A DNA stretch of 64,000 nucleotides from Leguminivora glycinivorella (GCF_023078275.1 NC_062990.1:5719549-5783548); one strand, 5' to 3'; counted from the first letter of the stretch, positions 10,584 to 20,618 are shown. Notes: generated by a model from the sequence alone, not told the origin. A program made the numbers and translations.

Positions 10584-12232
10584 CACTATGGGAGGTTTTC
10601 ATGATCTACGCGGCCAATACTAGATTTCACTAAATTTAAAACAACGGTCCAAAAAACACTGTATAAGCAAGGTGACATTCCGGGGAACAATATTCATCCC
10701 CTCCCACCCCTGTCCAGTGCATGGCGCCTTGTCAGTGTTCGTCGGAATTTGATAATTGAACCTAGTGTACGTGTCAGTTCGCGGCAACTTTGTAAAAACT
10801 GATGGCTTTCCTAGTGAATAGTTATTATTCTACGTTGTTTTATAAAGAAAAGTTAATGGATCCTAATTCTGCAGGTAATATGCTATTTCAATGTTTTTTT
10901 GTTTGTTTGAATTGTCAGATTTCATGTACAAACTTAGACATTTAAAAAATACCACGTGCAACAAAGATTATCTTAGTATTTATTTTAAATATTAAAGTTT
11001 TTAATGTATTATCGGGGTAGATCCGGTATATGTTCTGATTGATATTGATAATTTAGAGTTTTAGGTAATAGATAACAACAAAAACAGCCGCGGTATTTCG
11101 CAGTTGTAAAATATCATAGTACATTGAGTTTTTAAGGTCGAAAAAGTATAAAATTGCGAATGTTGATTTATGTTTTTTAACTCAATATTGTAAGTGTTAT
11201 AGGCTCACCGGGAACATCCGGAGTAAGGACAGTCACCCGTCGATACTTGCTGGACCTACTGAGAAATGAAAATTTGCCGATTTTCAAAAAAAAACTATTT
11301 TTTTTTGAAAAATCTTCTACTGTCAGGCGAGGAGTATACTGAAGATGAATAAAAAAAAATTAGTAGCAGTTTCACACATTTCAAATCAGAAATGACACAA
11401 CTATGGGCCAAAGCGCATAAAAAAGAAGAAACTTTCGTAGTTGTGGTTAGAAGAAACATTGAGATTCCGGTGGCTACACAAAATCGGTCGGACGGACGTC
11501 CCAAAAAATAGTTTGAAGAGTCCAGTGAAAGGAGAAAACTAAGAAAAACAGAGGTACTACGTTCGGGTGCAGAGGGTGGACTGATAGTCTACGCAGCCCA
11601 AGTTGAGCTGATGAAATCTGGAAAAAGGGATGCCTCCGATATTCTGAAAGATATATAGACGAAAATACGACAAATATGCTTTAGAAACTGCCCGACTTTA
11701 CGTTGAATATTAAATAATTAGTACCTGTGGCACCCAATGACGCCGAAACTTCATAAAGTGGTAATACATGGAGGTATTATAATAAAACACGCATATCAGT
11801 ACCGATAGGACAGCTTTCGGAAGAGGCAGCAGAGGCGAGAAATAAACATTTTCGAATATATCGGCAGAACTACTCGAAAAAATGCTCAAGAATAGCTTGC
11901 AATCAAGACATATTCAATAGGCTACTTCTAAGCTCAGACCCCCTGCTAAGCAGCATGAGGACCTTAAAGAAAAGGATCATTCGTTTGTTTCTTCCAGGAA
12001 CTATCGCCCTGCTGCAATTACCTCAGCCAAATGAGAAAAATGATTCTTCAGAAAGTGAAGATGAAGAACATGCTTAGTACAATAAGTGAAAAATAATGTA
12101 AACAATTAATTTAATAAAAATACCATGCAAATATTAAAAAAACAGTATTTTTTGTATCATTTACCCCATTTGTAACCATTTTAAGCTATAAAATAGTTTT
12201 GGCCGCGTAGATCATGAATACCTCCCATAGTG
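10584..12232 (+). mobile_element. Transib DNA transposon, decayed and internally deleted
   Basis: The terminal inverted repeats match over about 36 bp with a few mismatches: CACTATGGGAGGTTTTCATG at 10584 and, at the right end read inward, CACTATGGGAGGTATTCATG. Both flanks carry the 5-bp direct repeat CGGCG (10579-10583 and 12233-12237). A CACWATGG terminus with a GC-rich 5-bp CGNCG duplication is diagnostic for the Transib superfamily, whose transposase is related to RAG1. The element is 1649 bp, about half the usual autonomous length, because the central part of the transposase is missing. The remnant gene inside is described separately. Confidence 0.92.
10802..12077 (+). pseudogene. Transib transposase remnant
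   Basis: A candidate first exon (10802-10874) starts ATGGCTTTC and ends at GCAG|GTAATA. A second starts at 11327 after CTGTCAG and continues in frame as GEEYTEDE, supporting a real intron. The second exon then shows EMTQLWAKAHKKEE, DGRPKK, a stop, FEESSERRKLRKTEVLR and MKSGKRDASDILKDI, the N-terminal Transib region. The catalytic core is deleted between about 11658 and 11675. C-terminal blocks follow: TARLYVEY, HKVVIHGGIIIKHA, VPIGQLSEEAAEARNKHF, KCSRIACNQ, DIFNRLLLSSDPLLSSMR and an acidic SESEDEEHA end with stop at 12075-12077. At least two stops and two frameshifts are present, so it is inactive. The protein would have cut DNA at the element ends. Confidence 0.88.
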
Positions 12233-12451
12233 CGGCGTGCCAAATGACTTGTTTGGCCAGATTCCTGGCGTCCACGTGCCGATTGTTTGTCAACATTGCT
12301 TCACCCGTGAGGAATGTGCTCGATGGCCATTCATAAATTGTAGATGTTTACGCGTGGCCGTTTGGAGGTTACATTTCTGCTTGCCGTTTAATTTAGTTTG
12401 CATTGACGGACCAATCAAGCAGTGACAGAGATTTAAACCTTTGAAAGTGTG

Positions 12452-12607
12452 AGGCCTGAGTGGTCATCCCAAGCGGATCGTTCGGCGGGACGTGCGTGTC
12501 ATTCTATGCAGCGTCGACTCAGGACACTTGTATGAGCTTCAATTGTTTGACATGCACGCCGCACGCCCCGCCACGCTGCACGCCCAATATGAGCGTACAC
12601 TCAGGCC
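12452..12607. mobile_element. GC-rich TIR MITE, copy 1
   Basis: Ends AGGCCTGAGTGG and CACTCAGGCCT are inverted. The interior includes TATGCAGCGTCGACTCAGGA, ACACTTGTATGAGCTTCAAT and TGTTTGACATGCACGCCGCA. A second copy is at 47905-48052. Confidence 0.75.
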
Positions 12608-13225
12608 TTGGTTGGACAATTGGTTGACTGTACACGGTTTACATATCCGCGACTAAATAAACTTTTCTTTTGACAAAACTAAATTGACATGGATCGATAA
12701 CTGTAAGATCTATTTCCAATCTTTGATACTTATTTTAACATAATATGCGTTTTCACCCTAACGGCTTAATGCACTTATAAGCAGTTTGATAGATTACGCA
12801 GACATAAACGTTGAATGCTAATGACTCTCCATAATGGCGTCGATCTAACGAGCGTACATCTGCAAGGTAGCTGGCTTGTCTTAGGAACTGTAATTAAGGT
12901 AAAGTCGCCGTTCCTATGACAATATGTCGTCTAGACCTTTATATCTCTATAAATCGTGTATTAAAATTACGAATTAATCATTAATTTGTGTGTTAACATT
13001 TGTTCCTGACTCAATATATCGTTGTCTGAGTACACACAACACAAGCACACATCGGACACTGGCGATATGAAAGAGGGGCGTTCCTAGCACACAGTCTAAG
13101 CTCGTGTAGGTGAACGCGTACTATGCTTGTATGAGTGAAATATGATAGGTCGACGGTTCGCGTTTTTGACAGGCGGTAACTGTCAGGTAACCGATTGAAG
13201 ATCAAATAATTAATTAATTTACTGT
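12608..13225. other. Mostly unassigned; SINE-tail scrap
   Basis: Around 13014-13050 a short GTTGTCTGAGTACACACAAC block resembles the 3' body of SINE family B. Nothing else was recognised. Confidence 0.4.
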
Positions 13226-13340
13226 TGTACTCACGTTATTATAGCGCTATTGCTGCGACATGTTTCGGGCCAATTCGGAGGCCCCTCTTCAGGCATATAG
13301 GAGATCACGCGGCGGCTAAACTCCGTGGACTGGAGCTGCT
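13226..13340. repeat. Interspersed repeat with GACATGTTTCGG core
   Basis: GTACTCACG ... GCGACATGTTTCGGGCCAAT ... CCCTCTTCAGG. Inverse relatives of the core occur inside 18539-18900 and, more loosely, 37585-37742. Confidence 0.5.
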
Positions 13341-13748
13341 CGTCGCTTCGCCCGCTTGAATTAATTTCATTATTTGAATATGTCTCACGAAAGTTGAACG
13401 TGTATTACTGTTGAAGATCAAGAAGAAAATGTTTAATGCAGTTTTTAAGCCGATTATTTGGTCTATAAAACTTATTTCTAATCAATAATCGGAGTCGTCT
13501 TAAGTTTGAGCACGTCTTTTAATCCACACACGTCCAAAGTTTCCGTCATGTCAGCGTTTAGCCCGGAACATAAAGCACTAACACTTGCTAATGGGACAAA
13601 TTTGGCTCTGACACTTCGTTAGTGAATGCTTTCGTAATTAGTTAGGCATAGGCACGCTGATTACCTCCAATAGACTGCGTTCCACAAAGGTGTTTCTGTC
13701 TTAGCGCACTCCACTTACCCTACCTACAGTATATACATAGGTAAACAC
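13341..13748. other. Unassigned stretch
   Basis: Nothing was recognised. Confidence 0.35.
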
Positions 13749-14009
13749 GGTGAAATAAAGAGGACCGTTCAGACTTTGCATGGTGACTTTTGAGGTCATA
13801 ATGAACAACTTTTATTATGAGACCAATGCTAAAATCGCGAAAAAATATTTGGTTGTTTCATACATTTCGACTGTCATGGTGCCGCTCATTTCTATATGGA
13901 GCAGCCACATTTTTTTTCGCGATTTCAGCATTGGTCCCATAATAAAAGTTGTTCATTATGATCTCAAAAGTCACTATGCAAAGTTTGAACGGACCTTTTT
14001 ATTTCACCC
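13749..14009. mobile_element. Foldback element, arms about 100 bp
   Basis: The left arm (GGTGAAATAAAGAGGACCG ... ACTTTTATTATGAGACCAAT) is the inverse of the right arm (ATTGGTCCCATAATAAAAGT ... ATTTCACC). A loop of about 55 bp separates them. The 138-codon ORF at 13780-14196 is a by-product. Confidence 0.8.
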
Positions 14010-14989
14010 TTTAATTGTATGTGTCCAGAAAGCTCACGCCTTTAATAATAATAAATGTTTTATTGCAAACCAAAAAAACCCATGTCATGTCTTAAAAACT
14101 AATGTTCACTATATGCCGCCATTCCAAATTCTCACCTACGTTAACAAACAGAATGCACGTAAGCAGCTTACATGGAGTTCTAATGCGCCGCGCTAGGGTC
14201 GTCACCGCTGAATGGGCTTTGCACTGCGGCCGCCGGCATCCAAGGGCATCCAAGGGCAATCACAAGCTAGCGCCACGCCTAACTGTCTTCAGCTACCTTT
14301 GAAGAGAAACTCCAAATGTCAAACCATCTTCTGTATTCTGTATCTTTGTCATCGCTTCTATATATCCAGAACAGTTGTGCGTTTACCTCCTCAAGCTCAG
14401 GCCCGCTGATAAGAGTCGTCTCCTATATGACAGTTACATTAAAAAATATTATCAGCCATTCAGCCCATTATTTTGAAAGATTGTATTCCATCCAAAGCGC
14501 TTGTTCCATCTAATACACGAGTCTGTGGTTAGGAGTTATCGGTTTGGCTGTAGTTTAAATTAGGTTTGCTATATATAAACTTGCTAAAGTAGCATAATTA
14601 GCGTTACTAATTAGTCTAATGAGTAGTCCTTTATAGACATTCGAATGAACTGAGCTTATTTAAGGACATATCTAGTGGAAACGAAATCACTAAGAATCCC
14701 GTCTCAAGTTAGTTTTGATAGTTCGTTTCATTCTTTTTGTATGAATTTATGGGTGTATAGCTTTTAAAAGGTATAACCAATTTAGATGAATTAGCAACCC
14801 TTCTAGCGGTAGTAGGTATTAAATACATGTAATACTAATAATCTAGTCTCATTGATTTCGCAGTTACTACTATTGATGGAATTTTATTTAAATTGTTTTA
14901 GCAATTTCAGAAAGAATTCCCATAATATAAAAAAAAAATATATATATATTATTGGACATTCTAAACACAATTGACTTAGTCCCACGGTG
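14010..14989. other. Unassigned stretch
   Basis: There is a short direct repeat of CATCCAAGGG at about 14238-14258, and overlapping ORFs without motifs. A TATATATAT run lies at about 14938. Confidence 0.35.
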
Positions 14990-15157
14990 TCAACGATATA
15001 TATAATATACAAATACTTATATACATAAAAAAACATCCATGACTCAGGAACAAATATATGTGCTCATTACACAAATAAATGCCCATGCCAGGGTTCTCGA
15101 ACGCAGGACCGCGGCGTAGCAGGCAGGGCCACTACGCGCTATGCCAGGCCGGTCGTC
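14990..15157 (-). mobile_element. tRNA-derived SINE, family B
   Basis: Minus-strand head GACCGGCCTGGCATAGCG, degraded B box, then ATGAGCACATATATTTGTTC and an ATATAAGTATTTG tail. Confidence 0.8.
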
Positions 15158-15279
15158 TGATAATATGGAAATCTACTATAAATTTGACGGCAGGCTCATG
15201 CATGTTACATTTGTACTCTTCTCAGTTTCCACTTTCATGTACAAACATTTCGTTGATCCTCAGGGACTTGTAACTGTTG

Positions 15280-15512
15280 TGCGACATGACTAAACACTGT
15301 CACCTTGTCTCCCTGATCAGTCCCAGGCGCCGCCAGTGACGTCACACGTCATAGCTCCCGTCCAATTTGCGCTAGACGACGCTAACTCAGTTAGCCGCGT
15401 GAGTTCGCAGACTGAGTTATCTTAGCCAGTTATCTTATCTGCAGAATGTGTGTAATGCGCGTGTCAGTTTTGGGAACTTGTGTTGATACGTGTTCTGGTA
15501 CAAAACTGGGAA
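15280..15512. repeat. Tandem CpG-rich repeat, unit 1 (promoter-like)
   Basis: The segment recurs 378 bp downstream at high identity from 15346. It holds TGACGTCAC (CRE-like), ACGTCATAGCTCCCGTCC, three TTATCT/GATA-type sites (15417-15440) and an arthropod initiator-like TCAGT at 15464-15468. No TATA box sits about 30 bp upstream. It may be a promoter of a host transcript or of a retroelement 5' end. Confidence 0.6.
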
Positions 15513-15654
15513 ATTTGTTAAATCTATTACACAAATAGTTATAAAAGCGAATATAAGCTTTACATAAAAAAAAACCTCAAAATTAGTATGCAGCGGGAGC
15601 AATATTTTGGCAATGCATTTATTTGACTTCTAAGAGACATGTAGGTACGGTTTT

Positions 15655-15870
15655 GTTATGACATGACTTCAATTACAATGTCACCTTATCCTAATCGTTT
15701 CCCACGAGCCAAGCCTGTGACGCACGTCATAGCTTCCGTCCAATTTGCGCTAGACGACGCTAACTTAGTTAGCCGCGTGAGTTCGCAGACTGAGTTATCT
15801 TAGCCAGTTATCTTATCTGCAGAATGTGTGTAATGCGCGTGTCAGAGTCTTGAGAACTTGTGTTGGCGCA
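15655..15870. repeat. Tandem CpG-rich repeat, unit 2
   Basis: Duplicate of unit 1. It has the same ACGTCATAGCTTCCGTCC, GCTAGACGACGCTAAC and GTTATCTTATCTGCAGAATG blocks and a TCAGA at the initiator position. Sequence after the initiator diverges between the two units. Confidence 0.6.
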
Positions 15871-15924
15871 TCCTGTTTACGAATTGAGCAATTTACTCAC
15901 GCTTGTCTTTCCCAAAAAGCACAT

Positions 15925-16080
15925 AAAACTGGTCAGTTGCAGTGGCAATCTTTGCAATTAAGGGGTTGAAAAAATTACAAATTGTGATATTGCAGTGCCA
16001 GGGTGCCATATCCCACTGTCGACTTTTACGACACCCAACAAGAAAATAGGGGATAAGTCCGTCACCACGCGGGTCCAAAA
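15925..16080 (-). mobile_element. Retroposon 3' end, family C, degraded copy
   Basis: Shares AAGGGGTTGAAA, GTGATATTGCAGTGCCAG and TTTTACGACACCCAACAAG with the copy at 8783-9028. Confidence 0.6.
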
Positions 16081-16405
16081 TAATTATGTTCTGCAGAAAT
16101 CCAGTTTCTACAGCTCCACGCAAGAATTCTAGAATTAATCATGCTCTTAATTAGATTACTTGGTGGATACTTGGAAATATTCTTTAATAAAATTATAAAA
16201 GTAGACATCCTCTGTTCTCAAGATAGTTTCAAGCCAGATGAAATCACTGGTAAAATCTAGTCTAGCTATTAGAACTGCGACAAGCGACTTAGTACTTAAG
16301 CCCGCCTGGGTTGCAAAGAAACAAAAAGGTCTAATAATTACATCAAGCGCATTAGGTATCCCAGCTTTTTGCCGGCCTGATCGCGTTACTAAGTTTTGCT
16401 CTCAA
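16081..16405. other. Unassigned stretch
   Basis: No recognised motif. The ORF at 16238-16435 has no known domain. Confidence 0.3.
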
Positions 16406-16507
16406 TTAGGCCCTGGTCCCACCAAAAGGGAGTAAGCTTTGAGCTATTGGTGATAGAAACGAGCAAAAGATAGTCGCTCCCGTGTAAATAAAAGAGAAAG
16501 CAATTTA

Positions 16508-17481
16508 GGCCCTCCGCTCACGAGGCTACTCTCAAGCGACGCGATTGCAATGCAATTCATGGTTGCATACTGGTATGCTACTCGTTTCCGCACACAGTGC
16601 TACGCAACTGAGACGATTTTTATCAAATTATCTTGCTAACTATCTAATAACCCCACATGCTTCACTTCCTTGGCAGTCAAATTATTGTGTATAAATGTAG
16701 TTTAGGGTTTATATAAAAATAAATAACGCTTCGATTCTCTCGCAGTTTAATTATTGTGCAACCTTCTATCACTAAAACCGAAAGTACCAAAAATCACTAA
16801 TAACTTCTAAACCGATTACCTTAGTTACAAAAATTATATTGTTCCATTCGTTTTAGACCTAAACCTACCAAATTACACTAAAAAAAACAAAATATCTACA
16901 CAAACAAAAAAACATGTTTTCAAGTTACGTAATATTTGGTTGGTATACCTAGTATACCTACCTACTACTATTAGCTAGGAAGTACTATTTAGAAGGCGAA
17001 ACACGATGAATTTTGAATCGTGACGTTATTTATCACTCACCCCTTCATAGTTTGTAGTAGGCTAATGTAATAATAGTAGGTAAATAAACCCTTCATTTCA
17101 TAAAAACAAAATATAATACCTATAGGTACTGACCTGTCATATTCATTTTTTTGCCAATATCATTCCACGCCTTTTCCACCACATCTTTTCTCATATATTC
17201 TGGCAGCTTATAATTATACAAACACGGATAATTTTCCACTTCTTGGACAAATCGAATATTAAACTTTTGATCCACCGCCATTTTTGTTTGCAACGTGCAT
17301 GCGACTCGAGTAGCGTGCGACCAGCAATGACAGTCGCGTGCGACTGGTAGCATACGGGTCGTAGACGCGTCTCGTCGTGTGCGGAGCGACGTTAATTTGT
17401 ATGCAGGCTACTCACGAGCGACGCGTATCATACGCGTATGAGACGAAAGTCGCTTGAGAGTAGCCTCGTGAGCGGAGGGCC
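16508..17481 (-). mobile_element. Inner PIF/Harbinger-type transposon, internally deleted
   Basis: The terminal inverted repeats begin GGCCCTCCGCTCACGAGGCT and match exactly for about 33 bp at both ends. The target duplication TTA lies at 16505-16507 and 17482-17484. GGC-type ends with TTA duplication and a SANT/MADF-type accessory protein are the hallmarks of PIF/Harbinger. The near-identical TIRs argue for recent insertion. No DDE transposase is visible in the 974 bp, so it must rely on a copy elsewhere. Subterminal GCGACGCG motifs repeat at both ends. Confidence 0.88.
17134..17281 (-). CDS. MADF-domain exon of the inner PIF/Harbinger element
   Basis: The minus-strand ATG at 17281-17279 opens MAVDQK, then NIRFVQEVENYPCLYNY, KLPEYMRKDVVEKAWNDI and GKKMNM. 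This is the first half of a MADF/Myb-SANT-like DNA-binding domain: the aromatic-rich FVQEVENYPCLY start and the AWNDI core helix are its signature. The exon ends at ATGACAG|GTCAGT, a canonical donor at 17133-17132, leaving phase 1. I found no second exon in the element, so the gene is partial. Harbinger elements encode such a protein beside the transposase for nuclear import and end binding. An upstream in-frame ATG at 17353 exists, but MAVDQ sits where MADF proteins usually begin. Confidence 0.82.
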
Positions 17482-17542
17482 TTATAGTTCATCCCTCGGC
17501 GGCAAACTATGACTCGCTCGCGCTATCATCGCGTCTCTTTTT

Positions 17543-17583
17543 AATCCCCGACGCTAAAACGACGGGGTGTTATAAGTTTGATG

Positions 17584-17630
<47 letters not shown>

Positions 17631-17778
17631 TTGTCTGTCTGTGTGTGTGTGTGTCTGTCTGTGGCATCCTGGCTCCCGAACGGATGAACCGATTTCGATT
17701 TAGTTTCTTTTGTTTGAAAGCTGAGTTAAGTAGTCGGGAGTGTTCTTAGCCATGTTTCATGAAAATCGGTCGGGGGTT
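17543..17778 (+). mobile_element. AACCCCCGAC-family microsatellite element, copy 3
   Basis: AATCCCCGACGCTAAAACGA start, a long GTCT/GTGT tract (17585-17660), CCCGAACGGATGAACCG and a terminal CGGGGGTT. It is inserted in the outer Harbinger-type element. Confidence 0.78.
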
Positions 17779-17980
17779 TTTTATCTAGATTTGTTTGATT
17801 ATATCCCCGATAGCTCATAGCTTACTTGTTTTAGGTGGGACCAGTGCCTTAGAGAGTGATATTCTCTGTTCTATTTTATCAAAAGATGACTGGCTTTGAA
17901 GGCGTTTAATCCATTTTACGGGACAGGTCTGATAAAAGTTGTCACTAGAGAAATTATCACATTTTTCCATGGAAACTTCG

Positions 17981-18004
17981 TTAGGTTAGGTTAGGTTAGG
18001 TTAG
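17981..18004 (+). repeat. Interstitial TTAGG telomere-type array
   Basis: Four perfect TTAGG units plus TTAG. TTAGG is the common insect telomere repeat. Confidence 0.8.
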
Positions 18005-18270
18005 ATGGGTGTATTTTGCATTCAAATTATTTAATTATATTAGAACTATTTGAAATGATTTTATTTAATATGATATTTTAAAACACCAAGGAGACCTTTG
18101 CTCTTCAATACACACAAAGCAGGCTAATGAAAAATGTTTCTAAAACAATTTTCATGTAAAAAATGTTAAATTACGGAAACTTCTAAGCATTGTATGCTAC
18201 GACCGCGTCAGATATCTTTTTTGAGAAGCATCGCTTAGATTGTTTATCATATAAGCATTTTGTACATTAA

Positions 18271-18406
18271 TCCTTTTATTAATAAACGTTCAGCAGTTAT
18301 CAAGCCGATAAAGTTCGTTTGTCCCTTTCTATCACACTAATACGTCGGAAAGGGACAAACGAACTTTTGGCTTGATAACTTTAGTGAACGTTTATGAATA
18401 AGGGGG
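18271..18406. mobile_element. Palindromic MITE, family P, copy 1
   Basis: GTTATCAAGCCGATAAAGTT and CGTTTGTCCCTTTC are mirrored by GGGACAAACGAAC and CTTGATAAC. It ends GAATAAGGGGG. Other copies are at 57086-57283 and 60137-60275. Confidence 0.8.
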
Positions 18407-18410
18407 TAAG

Positions 18411-18500
18411 TATATAATGTGTATGGTTGTCTGAGTACCCATAACAGAACCCTTCTTGAGATTGCCGTGGGACACTCTGTGTATGAATGAATGTCCTATT
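18411..18500 (+). mobile_element. SINE family B 3' part
   Basis: GGTTGTCTGAGTACCCATAA, CCTTCTTGAG and GCCGTGGGAC match the 3' body of 30241-30495. The tRNA-like head is absent. Confidence 0.65.
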
Positions 18501-18538
18501 ATAATATTTGAGCAATTCCCGAAAATTTTAACTATAAA

Positions 18539-18900
18539 ACTCCCGTGAGACTCATACATATTTAAAAAAAAAAATATTTGTAAACGCACCCTTAACAAGT
18601 GACGTAATAAGTGTTGTGTGCAATCCTGCTTTTGACAAAAGTAACATAGTGGGTAGCTCCGATCTCGCCACGGTGACGTCGCCCGCGCCGCCGACCCCCC
18701 CTGCGCCTGTCCTCAGCAGCCGCGCGCACCGAGCAAGCGCCCGCAGTATGCGTCGCGCTCTCGACATGTAAAGGCAGGGTGTCGCTACTCTTGAGAAAGG
18801 CTCTCGAAATTGAGCCGAAACATGTCGAACGCTATATCGACTTAATACGTGAGTAACCCGCTTAAAATATTTTTTAAATATGTATGAGTCTCACGGGAGT
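18539..18900. mobile_element. TIR element with CpG-rich core
   Basis: The end ACTCCCGTGAGACTCATACA is inverted exactly at 18870-18900. The interior has a very GC-rich segment (18655-18760) and a reverse GACATGTTTCGG-type block. The flanks share AATTCCCGAAAA on both sides (about 18514 and 18912), which may be an unusually long target duplication or part of the next foldback element. Confidence 0.75.
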
Positions 18901-18913
18901 TTTTTTTTTTAAT

Positions 18914-19219
18914 TCCCGAAAAGTTTGTACATTTGGATCACGTCTTTGATTTTGATAAAAATTGGTAGGCTGACAGAGTCCATGATGCTGAGCAAGATCC
19001 ACTAGGTTTCCCGAAATGTCCTAGTTAGTTTGTATGAAACCTTCCTTTTTTGTTATCAGATTTCTATACATTTTCGGTGACAAAATAGGAAAGTTTCATA
19101 CAAACTGCATAGGACATTTTGGGAAACCTAGTGGACCTTGCTCAGCATCATGGACTCTATAAGCGTACCAATTTTTATCAAAATCAAAGACGTGATCCAA
19201 ATGTACAAGCTTTTCGAGA
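18914..19219. mobile_element. Foldback element, arms about 120 bp
   Basis: The left arm CCCGAAAAGTTTGTACATTT ... AGTTTGTATGAAACCTTCCT is inverted in AGGAAAGTTTCATACAAACT ... AAATGTACAAGCTTTTCG. The loop is about 40 bp. Arm identity is roughly 90 percent by eye. Confidence 0.85.
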
Positions 19220-19527
19220 GTTGCTGATATATCTATTTAGGGCCGCACGAAAAATTCTTAACCCAAGAGAAAACATGATCACAGAAAAGCCTTTCATAAA
19301 ATTAACAATGCTTATTATTTTTCCTTCTAATTTGCACAAGGCTTGTCCCTGTCTGCTCATTTGTTATTTTCGTCAGCGTACAGGCCTGTTGAATGTAACT
19401 TCATTAATTTATTACAACCTTGTAACATTTCTCCAAGATTTATTTTCCTAAAATAAAACCTAAGAAAAGTATCTTTCTCTTTTCATCCCTTAATTACATG
19501 TGACACCTTTCTTGACACTGTTCGAAC
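19220..19527. other. Unassigned stretch
   Basis: No motif was recognised. The tail of the ORF at 19119-19451 lies here. Confidence 0.3.
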
Positions 19528-19529
19528 TA

Positions 19530-20618
19530 AGGTAAACGTCCCAATGAATGACACTATTAGGAGGGATTTGATACATTTTCTATGAAAACTACTTATTATG
19601 TCACCCATACAGATTACTGGTGTATGCAGATTTATGAACCAATCCTTCCTTTATGTCAGTGAAACATTACATTGTATAATAGTAATAAGATTTCTTTATA
19701 ATTTCAGTTTCCCTTGAGACCTGAAATTGTACCAATGGATAACACGCGAAAACTCGTATGTCCCAATATATGACTATGGAAAAAAAAATAGGCTGTCCTA
19801 ATGTATGACAGTGTGATACGGTAATTCCGTAATTATTAGCTGCTGTAGCAACAGCTATCCCTCTCGATACTTCGTCTAATGCCTTTAATACGTCATCTAA
19901 ACTATATTTTTAGAGTTTGGAGGCATTTTTACTTTTATTTATCTATATCTGTAACCAGTGTATGACACTATACTTTAGACCTAATGAATGACATGTAAAT
20001 ACGTACCTGTCATTCACTCTATATCCATAGTAAAACAGTGTATGACACCCATGTCAGACACTACTCACGTGATAGATAGAACATTTATTTTTACAGGGTA
20101 TATTATACGTATGTTATACTTCCTTAATTTATTGTCAAAATAAAAACTTGTGAAATTACATTTTGTGCCAATGAATGACGCGGGTGTCATACACTAGTAA
20201 AATCTAAAAATTTGTTCCAGTGAATGACATGTCTTTAAAATACTAAAGTAAGGAAAATAAGCTACTTTCAATTTACTAAATCAATTGTTTAATGTATCAT
20301 CTAACAGTTTATAATGATGTTTTACCAGTAACTTCAAAATCCTGGTTTTTATTTCCACTTTTCAAATGCAGTTTCTTAACAGATTTAGTAAAAATTACGA
20401 CGCACAACCAGCTAGATGCACCTCCTTGCAAAAACTACCCCACAGAATAAAAATTACTAAACTTATCATTCACAAATTCAAAACAAAATTCATAGATAAC
20501 GCTGACGATCGATTAAGTCCTGTATCTTGTTTATACCGTTAACCGTTTTCTTATTTTTTTAAATAAACTGTGAAATAGTCATACATTGGGTCAGTGTCAT
20601 CCATTGGGACGTTTACCT
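19530..20618. mobile_element. TA-flanked TIR element with many internal CCAATGAATGACA motifs
   Basis: The left end AGGTAAACGTCCCAATGAAT and right end ATCCATTGGGACGTTTACCT are inverted, with TA on each side (19528-19529, 20619-20620). The motif CCARTGWATGACA recurs in both orientations about ten times (near 19544, 19760, 19797, 19957, 19980, 20010, 20037, 20168, 20220 and 20598). No transposase is visible in 1.09 kb. The right 570 bp is duplicated at 23693-24260. Confidence 0.75.

Larger units (their letters stand above)
16409..17848. mobile_element. Outer PIF/Harbinger-type MITE carrying two nested insertions
   Basis: The left end GGCCCTGGTCCCACC and right end GGTGGGACCAGTGCC are inverted, and TTA flanks both (16406-16408, 17849-17851). 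Subterminal AGTAAGCTTTGAGCTATTGG pairs with CCGATAGCTCATAGCTTACT. A relative with a complete hairpin is at 31117-31338. It was later invaded by a MADF-carrying element (16508-17481) and by a microsatellite element (17543-17778). Confidence 0.8.

Noticed and set aside
13780..14196. 138-codon ORF, one of the longest in the window
   Set aside because: It runs straight through both arms and loop of a foldback element, so its length follows from the repeat. No domain.
15280..15870. Pair of long terminal repeats of a retrovirus-like element
   Set aside because: The two units are only 378 bp apart with no coding interior, primer-binding site or TG...CA ends, so a tandem duplication is simpler.
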